A DNA stretch of 64,000 nucleotides from Limnohabitans parvus II-B4 (GTDB taxonomy: Bacteria > Pseudomonadota > Gammaproteobacteria > Burkholderiales > Burkholderiaceae_C). The notes under the pieces were generated by a model that was given only the letters and a program-made list of their open reading frames with translations, was not told the DNA's origin and searched no databases. The stretch lies in assembly GCF_003063455.1 (NCBI RefSeq), contig NZ_NESN01000004.1, positions 124,001 through 188,000 on the forward strand. The letters run 5' to 3'. The translations under genes were made by a program, and so were the position numbers. Shown here piece after piece: positions 51,476 through 61,428 of the stretch. Position 1 is the first letter of the stretch. Each line of letters begins with the position of its first letter.

Positions 51476-52948
51476 TTACTTCAGGATGTCGCCCACACAG
51501 AGGTATTTGATCTCCACATAGTCGTCCATGCCGTGGTGCGAGCCTTCGCGTCCCAGGCCTGACTGCTTGACGCCCCCAAAAGGCACATGCTCGGTGGCCA
51601 AAATGCCCACGTTGATGCCGACCATGCCGTATTCGAGCGCCTCGCTCACTCGGAAGATGCGACCCACGTCGCGGCTGTAGAAGTAGCTGGCCAGACCAAA
51701 CTCGGTGTTGTTGGCTGCAAAAATGGCGTCTTGCTCGGTCTTGAACTTGAAGATGGGGGCAAAGGGGCCAAAGGTTTCTTCGCGGGCGCAGACCATGTCA
51801 GCGCTCGCATCGGCGATCACCGTGGGTTCAAAAAATTGTCCGTCCAGACGCTTTCCGCCAGTGAGAACGCGCCCGCCCTTGGCGATGGCATCTTTCACAT
51901 GGCGCTCGACCTTGTCGAGGGCCGAGGGTTCGATCAGCGGGCCTTGGTTCACGCCGTCGGCAAAGCCGTTACCCACTTTGGCGGTTTTGACTTTGGCCGC
52001 GAACTTGGTGGCGAACTCTTCGTACACCGACTCCTGCACATAAAAGCGGTTGGAGCACACGCAGGTCTGGCCCGCGTTGCGGTATTTGCTGGCAAAAGCG
52101 CCTTCGACGGCGCTGTCGATGTCGGCGTCGTCAAACACGATGAAGGGCGCGTTGCCGCCCAGCTCCAGCGACATCTTTTTGACGGTGGGGGCCGACTGCG
52201 CCATCAGGATGCGGCCCACTTCGGTGGAGCCGGTGAAGCTGATGTGGCGCACCACATCGCTGGCGCACAGCACTTTGCCGATGGCGATGCTTTGCGGGCC
52301 GTCAGCGGTGATGATGTTGAGCACCCCGGCCGGGATGCCCGCACGAATTGCCAGCTCAGCCGCTGCCAAAGCCGTGAGCGGGGTTTGCTCGGCGGGTTTG
52401 ATGACCACAGGGCAACCTGCTGCCAGCGCCGGGGCCACCTTGCGGGTGATCATGGCCAGCGGGAAATTCCAGGGCGTGATGGCCGCGCACACGCCAATGG
52501 GCTGCTTGAGCACCAGCAGACGGCGGTTGTTGTCGAACTGGGGCAGGGTCTCGCCGTTCACTCGCTTGGCTTCTTCGGCAAACCACTCCACAAAACTCGC
52601 GCCATAGGCCACTTCGCCACGCGACTCGGCAATGGGCTTGCCGTTTTCTGCAGTCATGAGCCGGGCCAAGTCTTCGGTGTTGGCGATCAGCAGGTCAAAC
52701 CACTTGCGCAAGATGATGCTGCGCTCTTTGGCGGTCTTGGTTTTCCAGGGGCCCCAGGCGGCGTTGGCTGCGGCAATGGCGGCCTCTGCCTCGGCGGCGC
52801 CCAGGTTGGCCACGTTCGCCAAGTGCTGGCCAGTGGCCGGGTCGGTCACCTCAAAACGCTGACTACCCGGCACCCATTGGCCGTTGATCAGGGCGTCGGT
52901 CTTGAGCAAAGTCGGGTCGTTCAGCAGGGCGAGGGGTGATGTTTTCAT
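51476..52948 (-). CDS. gabD: Succinate-semialdehyde dehydrogenase
   Basis: A 490-residue NAD(P)-dependent aldehyde dehydrogenase oxidising succinate semialdehyde to succinate. Motifs: AAITPWNFPLAMITRKVAPALAAGC, FTGSTEVGRILMAQSAPTVKKMSLELGGNAPFIVFDDADID (general base Glu262) and the nucleophile Cys296 in NAGQTCVCSN, the double Cys pattern typical of bacterial SSADH. Full length. A 20-bp palindrome 21 bp upstream (52969-52988) suggests specific regulation. Confidence 0.93.
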   Translation of the reverse strand: MKTSPLALLNDPTLLKTDALINGQWVPGSQRFEVTDPATGQHLANVANLGAAEAEAAIAAANAAWGPWKTKTAKERSIILRKWFDLLIANTEDLARLMTAENGKPIAESRGEVAYGASFVEWFAEEAKRVNGETLPQFDNNRRLLVLKQPIGVCAAITPWNFPLAMITRKVAPALAAGCPVVIKPAEQTPLTALAAAELAIRAGIPAGVLNIITADGPQSIAIGKVLCASDVVRHISFTGSTEVGRILMAQSAPTVKKMSLELGGNAPFIVFDDADIDSAVEGAFASKYRNAGQTCVCSNRFYVQESVYEEFATKFAAKVKTAKVGNGFADGVNQGPLIEPSALDKVERHVKDAIAKGGRVLTGGKRLDGQFFEPTVIADASADMVCAREETFGPFAPIFKFKTEQDAIFAANNTEFGLASYFYSRDVGRIFRVSEALEYGMVGINVGILATEHVPFGGVKQSGLGREGSHHGMDDYVEIKYLCVGDILK

Positions 52949-52968
52949 GTCTATAGGGTCTCCGGATA

Positions 52969-52988
52969 TTATTTAACCTGTTAAATAA
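52969..52988. promoter_or_regulatory. 20-bp AT-rich palindrome upstream of gabD
   Basis: TTATTTAA-CCTG-TTAAATAA is a perfect 8-4-8 inverted repeat located 21 bp before the gabD start codon, in the divergent gap to alaS. The TTAAC/GTTAA core resembles operators of MarR-type or GntR-type regulators; the regulator is not in the window. Confidence 0.6.
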
Positions 52989-53065
52989 ATTGTGCCATGG
53001 TTTGCACGATATCGCAGTTGCTTGGGGTCGCCTGTCACGCAAACAACTGAGGGTGGGGGCAAACT

Positions 53066-53071
53066 TATAAT
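53066..53071 (+). promoter_or_regulatory. Candidate -10 box of alaS
   Basis: A consensus TATAAT lies 30 bp before the alaS start codon. No good -35 hexamer is visible at 16-18 bp upstream, so the assignment is tentative. Confidence 0.4.
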
Positions 53072-53100
53072 GTTCGGTTGCATCTAAAGCAAAGAACACC

Positions 53101-55752
53101 ATGAGCCAACCCGTTATTTCCGTCGCCGACATCCGCAAGACTTTCCTGGACTTTTTCGAGTCCAAGGGCCACACCGTGGTGGCGTCCAGCCCCTTGGTGC
53201 CAGGCAATGACCCCACCCTGATGTTCACCAACTCGGGCATGGTCCAGTTCAAGGACGTGTTTTTGGGCTCGGACAAGCGCTCGTATGTCCGTGCCGCCTC
53301 TGTGCAAGCCTGCCTGCGGGCCGGTGGCAAACACAATGACCTGGAAAACGTGGGCTACACCGCGCGCCACCACACTTTCTTCGAGATGCTGGGCAACTGG
53401 TCGTTTGGCGACTACTTCAAGCGCGAGTCGCTGGAGTGGGCGTGGGAGCTCTTGACCCAGGTCTACAAGCTGCCTGCCGACAAGCTGTACGCCACGGTCT
53501 ATATGGAAGACGACGAGGCCCATGGCATTTGGGAAGGCATTTTTGTCAAAGCCGGCTGGACCCCTGAGCGCATCAAGTCAGAGAACCGCATCATCCGCAT
53601 CGGCGACAACAAAGGCGGGCGTTACAAGTCAGACAACTTCTGGATGATGGCCGACACCGGCCCTTGCGGTCCTTGCTCCGAGATTTTTTACGACCACGGC
53701 GCACACATCCCTGGCGGCCCACCCGGCAGCCCCGATGAAGACGGCGACCGTTTCATCGAAATCTGGAACAACGTGTTCATGCAGTTCAACATGGACGAAA
53801 CCGGTGCCGTCACGCCGCTGCCTGCGCCTTGCGTGGACACGGGCATGGGCCTGGAGCGCCTGGCGGCCATCTTGCAGCACGTTCATAGCAACTACGAGAT
53901 CGACATTTTTGACGCGCTCATCAAGGCGGCATCGCGTGAAACCGGCTGCACCGACCTGAACAACAAGTCGCTGCGTGTGATCGCCGACCATATCCGCGCC
54001 ACCTCGTTCTTGGTGAGCGACGGCGTGGTGCCCAGCAACGAAGGCCGTGGTTATGTGCAGCGCCGCATCGTGCGCCGCGCCATTCGCCATGGTTATTTGC
54101 TGGGCCAAAAGACCCCGTTCTTCCACAAATTGGTGCCTGATTTGGTCAAGCTCATGGGCGCGGCTTACCCCAACATGGCCGATCAGGCCGAGCGCATTGC
54201 CGACGTTTTGCGTGTGGAAGAAGAGCGCTTCTTTGAAACGCTGCAAAGCGGCATGCAGATTTTGGATGCGGCTCTGGACGGTGGCGTGAAAGTGCTGCCG
54301 GGCGAAGTGGCCTTCAAGCTGCACGACACCTACGGCTTCCCGCTCGACCTGTCGGCCGATGTGTGCCGCGAACGTGGCCTGAGCGTGGATGAAGCGGGTT
54401 TCGCCACCGCCATGGAAAAGCAAAAAGCCCAGGCCCGCGCGGCTGGCAAGTTCAAGATGGACAAGGCGCTCGACTATTCGGGCGCGGGCAACGATTTTGT
54501 GGGCTACGACGACCTGACGGCCAACGCCAAAGTGCTGGCTTTGTACGCCGACGGCAACGCCGTGACCGAGCTGAAGGCAGGTCAAGCAGGCGTGGTGGTG
54601 TTGGACACGACCCCGTTCTACGCCGAGTCCGGCGGTCAAGTGGGCGACCAGGGCATGCTGCACAACGCGGGCGGCCAGTTCAACGTGGCCGACACGCTCA
54701 AGATCAAGGCCGATGTGTTTGGCCACCATGGCGAAATCAAATCCGGCAGCCTCAAAGTGGGCGACGCGGTGCAGGCGCATGTGGACCTGGCTGTGCGTGC
54801 CGCCACCGTGCGCAACCACAGCGCCACCCACCTGATGCACAAAGCCCTGCGCGAAGTGCTGGGCAGCCATGTGCAGCAAAAGGGCAGCTTGGTCAATGCC
54901 GAGCGCACCCGTTTTGACTTTGCCCACAACGCCCCTGTGACCGATGCCGAAATCCGCCAGATCGAAGCCCAAGTGAACGCCGAAATTTTGGCCAACGCTG
55001 CGGCACAAGCCCGTGTGATGGACATCGAAAGCGCCCAGAAAACCGGCGCCATGATGCTGTTTGGCGAGAAGTACGGCGAGACCGTGCGTGTGCTCGACAT
55101 TGGCTCCAGCCGCGAGCTGTGCGGCGGTACACACGTCAAAGCCACGGGCGACATTGGCCTGTTCAAGATCGTCAGCGAAGGCGGCGTGGCCGCAGGCGTG
55201 CGCCGCATCGAGGCGGTGACGGGCCAAAACGCTTTGGCTTACCTGCAGTCACTCGAAGACACCGTGACCCAAGCAGCAGGCACGCTCAAAGCCCAACCGG
55301 CTGAGCTGAACGCCCGCATTGCGCAGGTGCTCGACCAGGTCAAGGCGCTGGAGAAAGAATTGGCCGCAGCCAAAGGCAAGCTCGCTTCGGCACAAGGCGA
55401 CGAGCTGATGACGCAGGCTGTGGACATCCAAGGCATCAAGCTCTTGGTGGCCAAGCTCGAAGGCGCAGATGCGAAGACCCTGCGCGACACCATGGACAAG
55501 CTCAAGGACAAGATGAAAACCGCCGTGATCGTGCTCACGGCTGTGGACGGTGAGAAGGTGCAGATCGCTGCGGGCGTGACCGCAGACACCACAGGCAAAG
55601 TCAAGGCGGGCGAGTTGGCCAGCTTTGTGGCGGGCCAAGTGGGCGGCAAAGGCGGCGGCAAGCCCGACATGGCCATGGCCGGTGGCACCAATGCAGCGGC
55701 CTTGCCTGCTGCGATGGCCAGTGTGCAGGCTTGGGTGACCGAGCGGCTCTGA
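53101..55752 (+). CDS. alaS: Alanyl-tRNA synthetase
   Basis: An 883-residue class II synthetase charging tRNA-Ala. N-terminal catalytic part: [82 protein letters not shown]. The editing domain has [26 protein letters not shown] (HxxxH) and [20 protein letters not shown] (Cys-His zinc site). The C-terminal domain (about 760-883) includes [15 protein letters not shown]. Full length; ATG 53101 matches the family start. Confidence 0.98.
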   Translation: MSQPVISVADIRKTFLDFFESKGHTVVASSPLVPGNDPTLMFTNSGMVQFKDVFLGSDKRSYVRAASVQACLRAGGKHNDLENVGYTARHHTFFEMLGNWSFGDYFKRESLEWAWELLTQVYKLPADKLYATVYMEDDEAHGIWEGIFVKAGWTPERIKSENRIIRIGDNKGGRYKSDNFWMMADTGPCGPCSEIFYDHGAHIPGGPPGSPDEDGDRFIEIWNNVFMQFNMDETGAVTPLPAPCVDTGMGLERLAAILQHVHSNYEIDIFDALIKAASRETGCTDLNNKSLRVIADHIRATSFLVSDGVVPSNEGRGYVQRRIVRRAIRHGYLLGQKTPFFHKLVPDLVKLMGAAYPNMADQAERIADVLRVEEERFFETLQSGMQILDAALDGGVKVLPGEVAFKLHDTYGFPLDLSADVCRERGLSVDEAGFATAMEKQKAQARAAGKFKMDKALDYSGAGNDFVGYDDLTANAKVLALYADGNAVTELKAGQAGVVVLDTTPFYAESGGQVGDQGMLHNAGGQFNVADTLKIKADVFGHHGEIKSGSLKVGDAVQAHVDLAVRAATVRNHSATHLMHKALREVLGSHVQQKGSLVNAERTRFDFAHNAPVTDAEIRQIEAQVNAEILANAAAQARVMDIESAQKTGAMMLFGEKYGETVRVLDIGSSRELCGGTHVKATGDIGLFKIVSEGGVAAGVRRIEAVTGQNALAYLQSLEDTVTQAAGTLKAQPAELNARIAQVLDQVKALEKELAAAKGKLASAQGDELMTQAVDIQGIKLLVAKLEGADAKTLRDTMDKLKDKMKTAVIVLTAVDGEKVQIAAGVTADTTGKVKAGELASFVAGQVGGKGGGKPDMAMAGGTNAAALPAAMASVQAWVTERL

Positions 55753-55796
55753 CCGGGGTCCGGCTTGGAACTTTTTTTCAAGCTTCAGGCGGCGTC

Positions 55797-56366
55797 ATGT
55801 TGAAAAACGGACGCCGCTTTTTCTTGCGCCTGTGCCTGGCTTTGCTGGCTTGTCTGGGGCAGAGCTTGGCGCATGCCCAGTTCGACAAAACCCCCTGGCC
55901 CCGCTCGCAGGCCACACCCGCCATCGACCTGGTGGACCTTCATGGCCAGCACTGGACCGGCGCTGCGCTGAAAGGCCGGGTGGTGGTGCTCAACTTCTGG
56001 GCCACTTGGTGTGGTCCATGCAAAGAGGAAATGCCGTCTTTGCAGGCCTTGCACAAAGACCCAAGCCCAGGCCCAAGCGACGCGCGTCCAGCGGTCGTGA
56101 TCGGTATCAATGTGAAAGAAACGCCCAGCACGGTGCGCCGATTCATGGCGGCGCAGCACCTGGATTTGCCGGTGGTGCTGGACCCTCAAGGCGATTTGAC
56201 GCGACAGTGGGGCGTGCGCATTTACCCGACCACAGTCTTGATTGGGCCGGATGGCCGGGCGCGTTGGCGGGTGGTGGGTGATCTGGACTGGAATGGTCCC
56301 ATTGCACGGGCTTGGTTGAAGGACTTGCAAGCCCTGCCCGCGACATCCCAGTCCGCCTCCAAGTAA
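55797..56366 (+). CDS. TlpA/ResA-like exported thioredoxin-fold protein
   Basis: A 189-residue periplasmic thioredoxin-like reductant from ATG 55797. It has a signal peptide (RRFFLRLCLALLACLGQSLAHAQ), then VVVLNFWATWCGPCKEEMPSLQ with redox Cys72-Cys75, a TlpA-type insertion, and the cis-Pro region GVRIYPTTVLIGPDG. It probably supports cytochrome c or other periplasmic disulfide reduction. It starts 44 bp after alaS. Confidence 0.92.
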   Translation: MLKNGRRFFLRLCLALLACLGQSLAHAQFDKTPWPRSQATPAIDLVDLHGQHWTGAALKGRVVVLNFWATWCGPCKEEMPSLQALHKDPSPGPSDARPAVVIGINVKETPSTVRRFMAAQHLDLPVVLDPQGDLTRQWGVRIYPTTVLIGPDGRARWRVVGDLDWNGPIARAWLKDLQALPATSQSASK

Positions 56367-56525
56367 AGCGCTGGGTCCCGCACCCGTTCAAACAGGCCGA
56401 CGTGGTCGGTCATAATCGCCGGGCCTTGCGCGCTTTGTGCCGGGCGACCTGCCTTCGGGGCATTGGCGTTTTCTCAACGCCTTGTGTGTGCCGACAGGTC
56501 TCATCCTTATTTCGGAGTTCTTTCC

Positions 56526-57641
56526 ATGACCACCGCTCGCCGCTCTTTGCTCAAAGGAGGCGCCGCTCTGGGCGCCATGATCGCTGCACCCACTTGGTTG
56601 CACGCCCAAACCACGGCCCCGGCTGAACGCCGCTTTGCCCCCGAAGCGGGCACTTGGCGCACCTTTGAGGTGACCACCCGTGTTGAAATCGCCGACCCAC
56701 AGGGTGCAACCCGCGTCTGGTTGCCCGTGCCCAGCATGGACACCGCTTGGCAACAATCTTTGGACACCCGCTTCAGCAGCAACGGCACCGCCCGCATGGG
56801 CAGCGATCTGGTGGAAGGCGCGCGTTTTGTGTCGGCCGAATTCGCCGCTGGCGTGCGCCCTGTGATCGAGGTCACCAGCCGCGTGAGAACCCAAAACCGT
56901 GCCGCTGAGATGAGCGCGGGCCGCGTGTTCGTGGCCGAAAGCGCCGACACCTTGCGCCACTACACCCGCCCCACACGTTTGCTGCCCACCGATGGCATCG
57001 TGCGCACCACAGCCATGGCGGCCACCAAGGGCGCGAAGACCGACGAGCAAAAAGCCCGTGCCATTTACGACTGGGTGGTGACCAACGCTTTCCGCGACCC
57101 CAAGACACGCGGCTGCGGCGAAGGCGACATCAAAACCATGCTGGAAACCGGCAACCTGGGTGGCAAGTGCGCCGACTTGAACGCTTTGTTTGTGGGCCTG
57201 TGCCGCGCGGTGGGTTTGCCTGCACGCGATGTCTACGGCATCCGCCTGGCCCCATCGGTTTTTGGCTACAAAGAACTGTCGGGCAATCCGGCCAGCCTCA
57301 AGGGCGCGCAACACTGCCGTGCCGAGGTGTATTTGCAAGCCCGTGGCTGGGTGGCGATGGACCCGGCCGATGTGGCCAAAGTCATGCGTCTGGAAACCGC
57401 CGAGTGGATCAAGAAGACCGATCACCCTGTGGTGGCCCCGGTGTACAAGCATTTGTTTGGTGGCTGGGAAGGCAACTGGATGGCTTGGAACAGCGCACAC
57501 GACGTTAGCCTGCCCGGCGCCAAAGGCGGTGTGGCCAATTTCTTGATGTACCCCGTGGCCGAAACCGCAGAAGGTCGTTTGGACTCTTACACGCCCGACG
57601 CGTTCAAGTACACGATCACGGCCACCGAGATCAAAGGCTGA
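56526..57641 (+). CDS. Tat-exported transglutaminase-like cysteine protease
   Basis: A 371-residue protein with a twin-arginine leader (TTARRSLLKGGAALGAMIAAPTWLHAQ). The transglutaminase core has Cys215 in GNLGGKCADLNALFVGLCRAVGLPARDVYG, His263 in GAQHCRAEVYL and Asp279 in GWVAMDPADV, an intact triad. The preceding region (residues 45-150) resembles the N-terminal beta domain of this secreted family. It is probably a periplasmic peptidase or cross-linking enzyme, unrelated to the cytoplasmic amidoligase cluster at the window start. ATG 56526 directly precedes the Tat motif. Confidence 0.9.
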   Translation: MTTARRSLLKGGAALGAMIAAPTWLHAQTTAPAERRFAPEAGTWRTFEVTTRVEIADPQGATRVWLPVPSMDTAWQQSLDTRFSSNGTARMGSDLVEGARFVSAEFAAGVRPVIEVTSRVRTQNRAAEMSAGRVFVAESADTLRHYTRPTRLLPTDGIVRTTAMAATKGAKTDEQKARAIYDWVVTNAFRDPKTRGCGEGDIKTMLETGNLGGKCADLNALFVGLCRAVGLPARDVYGIRLAPSVFGYKELSGNPASLKGAQHCRAEVYLQARGWVAMDPADVAKVMRLETAEWIKKTDHPVVAPVYKHLFGGWEGNWMAWNSAHDVSLPGAKGGVANFLMYPVAETAEGRLDSYTPDAFKYTITATEIKG

Positions 57642-58592
57642 TCAAAGCGCCAATTGCAGCTGGCTCTCAAACACACGGGCTTGGCCCGTGTGGGGGTCGG
57701 TGAAGGCGATCGATTGCGCCAGCAGTTGCAAGGGCTGGCTGAAGTCTTCGGGCGCATCCGGGCCGCGCAAGACTTCGGGGTAGAAAGCGTCGCCTTCAAT
57801 CGGCAGACCCAAGGCGTTCATGTGCACCCGCAGCTGGTGGCGTTTGCCTGTCACGGGTTCGAGTTGGTACAGCGCCCGCTCGCCTTGCGTCTTTAACAGC
57901 CGTATGCGGGTCTCGCTGTTGGCTGGGCCTGCCACTTCCTTCGTTCTGAAAAAGGGCTCGCCGGGCACCAAGCGGCTGGCGTACACCGCAGGTAAGGCCA
58001 TGTCACGGGGCGCAGCGGCGACCGCGTGGTAAGTCTTGTGGATGTCTTTGTCGCGAAACAGCGCGTGGTAAGCGTCACGGTCTTGCAGGCGTTTGCCCAG
58101 CAGCACCAGGCCCGCAGTTTCTCGGTCAATGCGGTGCAGCGGCACCAGATCGGCGCAGCCCGTCAGGCGCTTGAGTTGTACCAACAGGCTTTGCTGCACA
58201 TAACGACCCGAGGGCGTCACGGGCATGAAATGCGGCTTGTCGGCCACCAGCAAGTGCGCGTCTTCAAACAGGATGTGCGCCTGAAACGGCAGGGCCGGTT
58301 CATCGGCCAGATGGCGGTAGTAATACAGGCGCTGGCCGGGTTGGCAGCTTTGGTGGGGCAGGGCGGTTTGCCCGTCTTCGTGCAGCACCAGTCCTTGGGC
58401 CAAGCGCTCGGCCCATTCGCTGCGCGAGATGCCCGGCATGCGCTGGGCCAAAAAATCGAGCAGGTTGGCTGCGCCCTGGGGCACGGAGACGACGCTGGGG
58501 CTCACGCCATTGCGCATGGGCAATTGAACGCTCCGCATGGGCAACTGAATGCCCCGCATGGGCAAGGGGACGGCGTGCCCTGCTTCGCGCAT
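57642..58592 (-). CDS. RluA family pseudouridine synthase
   Basis: A protein of up to 316 residues (284 if the third internal ATG is used) isomerising uridine in RNA. The catalytic loop is PLHRIDRETAGLVLLGK (Asp in HRIDRET), with LLVADKPHFMPVTPSG and VTGKRHQLRVHMNALGLPIEGD. It starts 1 bp after the trmB stop (TGACATG), so translation is coupled. The N-terminus holds three 7-residue repeats (PMRGIQL, PMRSVQL, PMRNGVS) from a 21-bp DNA repeat at 58512-58574, each carrying a possible start codon. Which RNA position it modifies is unknown. Confidence 0.91.
   Translation of the reverse strand: MREAGHAVPLPMRGIQLPMRSVQLPMRNGVSPSVVSVPQGAANLLDFLAQRMPGISRSEWAERLAQGLVLHEDGQTALPHQSCQPGQRLYYYRHLADEPALPFQAHILFEDAHLLVADKPHFMPVTPSGRYVQQSLLVQLKRLTGCADLVPLHRIDRETAGLVLLGKRLQDRDAYHALFRDKDIHKTYHAVAAAPRDMALPAVYASRLVPGEPFFRTKEVAGPANSETRIRLLKTQGERALYQLEPVTGKRHQLRVHMNALGLPIEGDAFYPEVLRGPDAPEDFSQPLQLLAQSIAFTDPHTGQARVFESQLQLAL
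58512..58574 (-). repeat. 21-bp tandem triplicate in the 5' end of the pseudouridine synthase gene
   Basis: Three contiguous units, each containing CGCATGGGCAA on the plus strand, with start-codon triplets at 58515, 58536 and 58557 (21 bp apart). They encode in-frame heptapeptide repeats and offer three alternative ATG starts on the minus strand. Confidence 0.8.
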
Positions 58593-58593
58593 G

Positions 58594-59343
58594 TCAGACG
58601 CGGCGGAACACCAGATCCCACACGCCGTGGCCGAGTTTCAGGCCCCGGTTTTCAAATTTGGTCAGGGGGCGGTAGTCGGGCTTGGCGGCAAAGCCATCGG
58701 CGGCGTCGCTGGTGTTGACCAGCAAGGGCTCGGCACGCAGCACGCCCATCATTTGCTCGGAATAGGGCTGCCAGTCGGTGGCCAAGTGCAGGTAGCCGCC
58801 GGGTTTGATGTGCTGGGCCAGGCGCTGGATGAACGGCGACTGGATCAGGCGGCGCTTGTGGTGGCGGCTTTTGTGCCAAGGGTCCGGAAAGAAAATGTGC
58901 ACGCCGTCCAGGCTGTCCGGGCCGAGCATGTTGTCCATGACCTCGATGGCGTCGTGCTGAACGATGCGGATGTTGCCAATGCTTTCCTCACCGCAGCGCT
59001 TGAGCAGTGCGCCCACGCCCGGTTCGTGCACTTCGCAGCACAAAAAGTTGTCGCTGGGGCGCACGTGGGCGATCTTGGCGGTGGCGTCGCCCATGCCAAA
59101 ACCGATTTCCAGAATCAGGGGAGCGCTGCGGCCAAAGGCGGCTTGCACATCCAGACGCGCTGCGCTGTAGGGGATTAGGAACTTCGGACCAAACTGCTCA
59201 AAGGCCCGCACCTGGCCCGAGCCCATGCGCCCGGCACGCAGCACATAGGTTTTGATTTGCCGCATGAAGGGCGCGTCAGAGGAGGCCTGTTCGGTGGCGG
59301 ATTCGAGGGCAGGCTGCTGAGGAGATTTTTCAGGCGTCGTCAT
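58594..59343 (-). CDS. trmB: tRNA (guanine-N7-)-methyltransferase
   Basis: A 249-residue SAM enzyme methylating G46 of tRNA. Motifs: [17 protein letters not shown] (SAM site), [56 protein letters not shown] (catalytic Asp and PDPWxKxRHxKRRL signature) and the C-terminal [19 protein letters not shown]. Full length. It is coupled to the downstream pseudouridine synthase gene, so both RNA-modification enzymes share an operon. Confidence 0.97.
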   Translation of the reverse strand: MTTPEKSPQQPALESATEQASSDAPFMRQIKTYVLRAGRMGSGQVRAFEQFGPKFLIPYSAARLDVQAAFGRSAPLILEIGFGMGDATAKIAHVRPSDNFLCCEVHEPGVGALLKRCGEESIGNIRIVQHDAIEVMDNMLGPDSLDGVHIFFPDPWHKSRHHKRRLIQSPFIQRLAQHIKPGGYLHLATDWQPYSEQMMGVLRAEPLLVNTSDAADGFAAKPDYRPLTKFENRGLKLGHGVWDLVFRRV

Positions 59344-59386
59344 GTCGGGTGTCGCGTGGTGTCGGGGTGCTTGGCAAAGCCTGCCA

Positions 59387-60304
59387 TTATCGCGGCTGTG
59401 GCTTTGAGTTGCGCACGAACACGGTGGTCCATTGGGTCAGTGCTTGGGCAATTGGCGTGTGCTCAGGCATTGCGGGCAGGCCCAGTGCCTGCGCCGCCGC
59501 ATTGAGCGCCCGAAGTGGGTGTTGCAAATCCAGCGCCATGGCCCCGTTTTGTTTGCTGAGCTTTTCGCCGTTGTTACCCAGCACCAAAGGCGTGTGCAGG
59601 TATTGAGGGGTGGGCAAGTCCAAGGCCTGTTGCAGCAGAATTTGCCGGGCGGTGTTGTCGGCCAAGTCTTCGCCGCGCACCACATGGCTGATACCTTGCG
59701 CGGCGTCATCGACCACCACCGCCAGCTGGTAGGCCCACAGCCCATCGGCGCGGCGCAGCACAAAGTCGCCCACTTCTGCGCTCACGTTTTGTTGCTGCGG
59801 CCCCAAACGCCGGTCTTGCCAAAGCGTGGCCAGCGGCAGATCCAGTGCGGTTTGCACCGCCTGCACGTTCAGGCGCCATGCTCGGGCTGGCTTGCCTTTC
59901 AAGCCGGCGCGGCAAGTGCCGGGGTAGACCGCGGCTTGGTGGCGGGCCACAGACGGCGCTTGCGTGGCTTCGATGGCGGTTTCAATGTCTTTGCGTGAAC
60001 AGCCGCAGGGGTAAGCCCAGCCGCGCGAGATCAGTGTGTCCAATGCAACTTGGTAAGCCGCTGTGCGTTGGTTTTGCCACAGCACGGGTTGGTCGGAGAC
60101 CATGCCGCAGGTGGCCAGTTGTTGCAAGATGGTTTGGTCCGCGCCAGGCACACAGCGTGGCGTGTCCACGTCTTCGATACGAACCAACCACTGGCCGCCA
60201 CGGGCGCGGGCGTCGAGCCAGCTGGCCAGGGCCGCCAACAGCGAGCCTGCATGTAAAAGGCCGGTTGGCGATGGCGCAAACCGGCCTGTGTACCCTAGCG
60301 CCAT
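59387..60304 (-). CDS. gluQ: Glutamyl-Q tRNA(Asp) synthetase
   Basis: A 305-residue truncated glutamyl-tRNA-synthetase-like enzyme that attaches glutamate to queuosine at position 34 of tRNA-Asp. It shows [31 protein letters not shown] (HIGH-like region), RIEDVDTPR, zinc ligands in YPCGCSRKD and YPGTCR, and the KMSKS-like KLSKQNGA. The anticodon-binding domain is absent, as in GluQRS. It is 6 bp downstream of the amine-oxidase-like gene. Confidence 0.95.
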   Translation of the reverse strand: MALGYTGRFAPSPTGLLHAGSLLAALASWLDARARGGQWLVRIEDVDTPRCVPGADQTILQQLATCGMVSDQPVLWQNQRTAAYQVALDTLISRGWAYPCGCSRKDIETAIEATQAPSVARHQAAVYPGTCRAGLKGKPARAWRLNVQAVQTALDLPLATLWQDRRLGPQQQNVSAEVGDFVLRRADGLWAYQLAVVVDDAAQGISHVVRGEDLADNTARQILLQQALDLPTPQYLHTPLVLGNNGEKLSKQNGAMALDLQHPLRALNAAAQALGLPAMPEHTPIAQALTQWTTVFVRNSKPQPR

Positions 60305-60310
60305 GAGCGG

Positions 60311-61357
60311 TCAGCGTTTTTTGAGCACCGCCAGCGCCAACTCCAGGCCAGAGACAAAAGCGTCTTCGGCGCGGTGGCCCAAGCACCAGTCCCCGCACAA
60401 GCCAATGCCTTGTTCTTTGGCCCAGATGTGGCTTTGGCCCAAGGGTTGTGCTGTTTTGGCGTACAGCCAGCGGTGTACTTCGGCGTGAGCCGGGGTAGCG
60501 CGGATGCCGGTGATTTCGGCAAATGCTTTGATCAGCTTGCCTTTGATGCGCTCGGGGGCGTCGTTGACGTGCTCTGCCGACCATGGGGCGCTGGCTTGCA
60601 CAGTCCAGCGTTCGATGCGCTCACGCCCCGGCTTGGAAGACTCACGCGCCATCCAGGCGATGCGGTGGTGCGTGCTGCGTGCGGCGTTCCACTGGGGTCC
60701 GAGTGTGATCAGGCCCGGCTGTACGGCTTGAGGGTAGGCCAGCATCAGGGTCCAGCAAGGGTCCACCTGGACATCGTTCAGAGGTTTGCCCAGTGCGCTC
60801 AGACCAGAGGTATTCAACAAGGCCAAGGCTTGAGCGGCCGGAATGGCCAGAATGACTTTGTCAAATCCGGCAAAAATGTGCTGCCCATCGTCTTCGGTTT
60901 CGGTTTGCAGTTGCCAGCCGTTTTTCTTCATGGGGTCGGCCATGATTTGCGTTACGCGGGTTTGCAACTGCACATTGCCGTCCTCCAGCAAGGGCGCGGC
61001 CCAGGCTTTGACCAAGCCATTCATTCCGGGGGTGGCCACCCAATGGCGCTCGCCGCCGGGCAAACCGGCTTCGATCACCCGGCCATTGGGGTCGAGCACG
61101 CGCACGGCGTTGGCGCTCCAAGGTTTGCACACACCGGGGGCCGTGCCAATGGCCAACTCGAAGCGTGGATCGCGCACCGTGAAGTACTGGGCCCCGTGGT
61201 CAAAGCTGCCAAATGCGCTGGCGCGTGTGGACATGCGCCCGCCCAAACCCCGGCTTTTTTCAAAAAGCGTGACGTTGTGACCGGCTTGGCGCAACGTGCG
61301 TGCGCAAGTCACGCCGGCCAAGCCGACTCCGATGATGGCAATGTGTTGTGTAGTCAT
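60311..61357 (-). CDS. Amine-oxidase/renalase-like FAD oxidoreductase
   Basis: A 348-residue flavoprotein: HIAIIGVGLAGVTCARTLRQAGHNVTLFEKSRGLGGRMSTR (dinucleotide-binding fold plus GG doublet), FDHGAQYFTVRDPRF, and the C-terminal GIGLCGDWCLGHRAEDAFVSGLELA. This matches the renalase-like NAD(P)/FAD-dependent family found in Proteobacteria. Substrate unknown. Upstream gene of a pair with gluQ. Confidence 0.9.
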   Translation of the reverse strand: MTTQHIAIIGVGLAGVTCARTLRQAGHNVTLFEKSRGLGGRMSTRASAFGSFDHGAQYFTVRDPRFELAIGTAPGVCKPWSANAVRVLDPNGRVIEAGLPGGERHWVATPGMNGLVKAWAAPLLEDGNVQLQTRVTQIMADPMKKNGWQLQTETEDDGQHIFAGFDKVILAIPAAQALALLNTSGLSALGKPLNDVQVDPCWTLMLAYPQAVQPGLITLGPQWNAARSTHHRIAWMARESSKPGRERIERWTVQASAPWSAEHVNDAPERIKGKLIKAFAEITGIRATPAHAEVHRWLYAKTAQPLGQSHIWAKEQGIGLCGDWCLGHRAEDAFVSGLELALAVLKKR

Positions 61358-61428
61358 GCTGCCACTTTAGCCCAGAAAAGGCGGGCCATGGCGCTTGGGT
61401 GGGTTTGTCCTTATGCTGTGACGCGTTC

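Noticed and set aside
53629..55227. Long 532-codon frame opposite alaS, and similar long frames opposite many genes (for example 30692-32440, 51587-52939, 46884-48152, 7137-8003, 9487-10872)
   Set aside because: They are antisense to well-recognised genes, rich in His/Arg/Gly/Ala as expected from high-GC codon shadows, and contain no family motif.
56526..57641. Second transglutaminase of the amidoligase cluster at 5-9269
   Set aside because: It has a Tat export signal and lies about 47 kb away; compartment and context differ.
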